DNA of 64,000 nucleotides, taken from the NCBI GenBank assembly GCA_963771005.1, contig CAVYRO010000002.1, positions 992,001 to 1,056,000 of the forward strand, given 5' to 3'. The first letter of the stretch is position 1; each line of letters begins with the position of its first letter. The position numbers and the translations under genes are program-made. The notes beneath the pieces are model-generated. The model saw only the letters and a list, made by a program, of their open reading frames with translations. It was not told the origin of the DNA and made no database searches. Of this stretch, positions 62,856-64,000 are shown in pieces. The stretch comes from DASQZK01 sp963771005 (lineage in GTDB: Bacteria > Bacteroidota > Bacteroidia > Bacteroidales > GCA-2748055).

Positions 62856-63563
62856 TTAACTCTCCTGCCCAGCCGCATGAGGACTAATGATCAGTACTGT
62901 TCCACCAGTCTTCCTGAGAAGGATAAATGACCAGGTGAAGGAAAACAGGATGAGCAGGGAAGCGGCAACCGAGAGAACATACCTTGGAAATAAAGGGAGA
63001 ATGAAATCCGCCGCAAGCACAATGAACAGGATCACGGCACCCACAGGCCCTATGCGTGTTCTTTTCTCCGGGATGTCCTGCATATTCAGAAGGCGGATCA
63101 ATACGGCGTAAACATATCGCAGGAATGCCGGGATAAGGATGATCCAGTTCATCATCCCGTCCCCGTAAAGCATGCACGAAGTTACACATACGAAAAGGGC
63201 ATCGTTTTCCATATCAAAAGAGGCGCCGAAAACAGTTTGTTCTTTTCTTATCCTGGCGGCAAATCCGTCAAACCCGTCAAGGACGATCAACGCAGCCAGG
63301 AGAATTGAGATTCCTGCCGGTGAAAGTTCTTCCCTTAGTAAAACGATGGATACAAGGCCTGCAAAACGGGCGAGTGTGATAAGATTAGCCAGTCCCCCCC
63401 TGGGATGCAGAAAACGGATAGTATTCCATCCCCTCACCCACAGGATCCCAAAGGAGAGGGTGCTAAACATAATGAATGGAAGGATTGAGCCGGATATCAG
63501 AAAAACAATGCACATAAGGAACATTCCATAACAATGATATCTGCCCCAGATCTGTATATTCAT
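62856..63563 (-). CDS. CDP-alcohol phosphatidyltransferase family membrane protein
   Basis: The 235-residue protein has about six helices and the family motif DGFDGFAARIRKEQTVFGAS followed by FDMEND (about 96-122), which fits D-x2-D-G-x2-A-R...G-x3-D-x3-D, although the last residues read D-M-E-N-D. These enzymes transfer a phosphoalcohol from CDP-diacylglycerol or a related donor to an alcohol at the membrane; the acceptor here is unknown. Its start overlaps the stop of the sulfatase-like gene (ATGA), so the two are translationally coupled. Confidence 0.85.
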   Translation of the reverse strand: MNIQIWGRYHCYGMFLMCIVFLISGSILPFIMFSTLSFGILWVRGWNTIRFLHPRGGLANLITLARFAGLVSIVLLREELSPAGISILLAALIVLDGFDGFAARIRKEQTVFGASFDMENDALFVCVTSCMLYGDGMMNWIILIPAFLRYVYAVLIRLLNMQDIPEKRTRIGPVGAVILFIVLAADFILPLFPRYVLSVAASLLILFSFTWSFILLRKTGGTVLIISPHAAGQES

Positions 63564-64000
63564 GGCCGGTAAATTTTAAATCCGGAAGGACGGTATTCCG
63601 GGAGTTCATCCGGATATTTTCCATAATTTCTCAGGATTTCCCTGAGAAAGAGCGAATAGATCCCTTCATGCCGGAGTGTCCTTTCAGACCGGTCGGCCTG
63701 TAAACCCCGGGTAAGACCGTATTGAGCGAATCCGTCAATAAAGCGGCTGTCCCTGGAAATGATATGAACAGGGGTTCTGAAATCACCGGTTCCTTTTCCT
63801 ACTAAAGGAGGCTGATGATCTCCAATCACCAGGAATATGGCATTTGTGTCCCGCAATTCGATGATAAAGCGGGTGAAGACTTTCAGATCATATCCAACCG
63901 CCTTCCCGTAATCCTTCAGGGATGGTTTCCTGAATAAGGAAGATGCCTGCGGAACCGATTCATATCCGGCGTTCAGCGAACGCCAGTCGGAAACCAGGGA
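63560..64000 (-). CDS. Alkaline phosphatase/sulfatase-like protein, C-terminal part
   Basis: The reading frame enters from the right edge and ends at 63560, so about 146 C-terminal residues are visible. The segment AIFLVIGDHQPPLVGK carries the Asp-His pair that binds metal in sulfatase/phosphatase-fold enzymes, and KPSLKDYGKAVGYDLKVFTR precedes it. The end reads SLFLREILRNYGKYPDELPE. The fold also includes lipid headgroup-transferring enzymes, which would fit the phosphatidyltransferase it overlaps by 4 bases, but this is inference. Confidence 0.75.
   Translation of the reverse strand, partial: SLVSDWRSLNAGYESVPQASSLFRKPSLKDYGKAVGYDLKVFTRFIIELRDTNAIFLVIGDHQPPLVGKGTGDFRTPVHIISRDSRFIDGFAQYGLTRGLQADRSERTLRHEGIYSLFLREILRNYGKYPDELPEYRPSGFKIYRP

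Noticed and set aside
1..64000. tRNA, rRNA, transposase, integrase or phage genes
   Set aside because: I looked for cloverleaf-like segments and for typical protein motifs on both strands and found none I could support.

Overview
The window looks like a chromosomal segment of an environmental member of the Bacteroidota, probably of the Bacteroidales/Marinilabiliales type. The evidence is a SusC/SusD pair with an ECF sigma factor and FecR anti-sigma factor, a secreted esterase with a C-terminal type IX secretion sorting domain, lipoproteins with Bacteroidota-style signals, and an alternative complex III respiratory operon. I found no rRNA, tRNA, cas gene, transposase, integrase or phage gene.

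Layout. 1-2.7 kb: heavy-metal efflux operon on the minus strand (His-rich small protein, CusB-like adaptor, CusA/CzcA-like pump cut by the window edge). 2.8-4.8 kb: a small membrane protein and an unusual radical SAM protein. 5.4-10.8 kb: a frameshifted acetyl xylan esterase-like gene, a Tat-type metallophosphoesterase and peptidase T. 10.8-17.6 kb: a polytopic membrane protein, an M3 metallopeptidase lipoprotein, a small lipoprotein and a triple-rhodanese sulfurtransferase. 17.7-25.1 kb: sigma/FecR/SusC/SusD nutrient-uptake locus (minus strand). 25.3-31.3 kb: a stress and DNA-repair block (YciE-like ferritin fold protein, then topoisomerase IB, SDR, Ku and LigD in one minus-strand run). 31.8-42.3 kb: plus-strand run with an AI-2E family permease, an AsmA/DUF748-like protein, a ThDP enzyme, an enolase-superfamily enzyme, a FAD/Fe-S dehydrogenase, a membrane-anchored SDR and a GH63-like glycosidase. 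42.7-52.8 kb: a ten-gene respiratory operon that joins alternative complex III (actB, actCD fusion, actF, pentaheme actA-like, actE-like) to a cbb3-type oxidase (ccoN, a diheme ccoO, ccoS) with two unassigned small membrane proteins. 52.8-55.0 kb: a 2.2 kb gene-free block of nested tandem repeats. 55.0-64 kb: a GH13 enzyme, the T9SS esterase, a small membrane protein, a lipoprotein, a CDP-alcohol phosphatidyltransferase and the end of a sulfatase-like gene.

The respiratory operon is the clearest integrated system: quinol would be oxidised by the ACIII module, electrons passed through its Fe-S clusters and c-type hemes, and oxygen reduced by the cbb3 module. All junctions are overlaps or gaps of 10 bases or less, so coordinated expression is likely. 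The gene order, the C-D fusion and the interleaved oxidase genes differ from the textbook actABCDEF layout.

The second distinctive feature is a set of modular intergenic repeats that recur between 5 and 62 kb: an 8-11 base minisatellite family, a 'CACAGATTTCACAGA' module, a roughly 200-base three-hairpin element found at 16 kb and again inverted at 54 kb, a 47-base eight-copy array, an exact 61-base triplicate and an 84-base near-triplicate. They are confined to the gaps between genes and explain most short spurious reading frames there.
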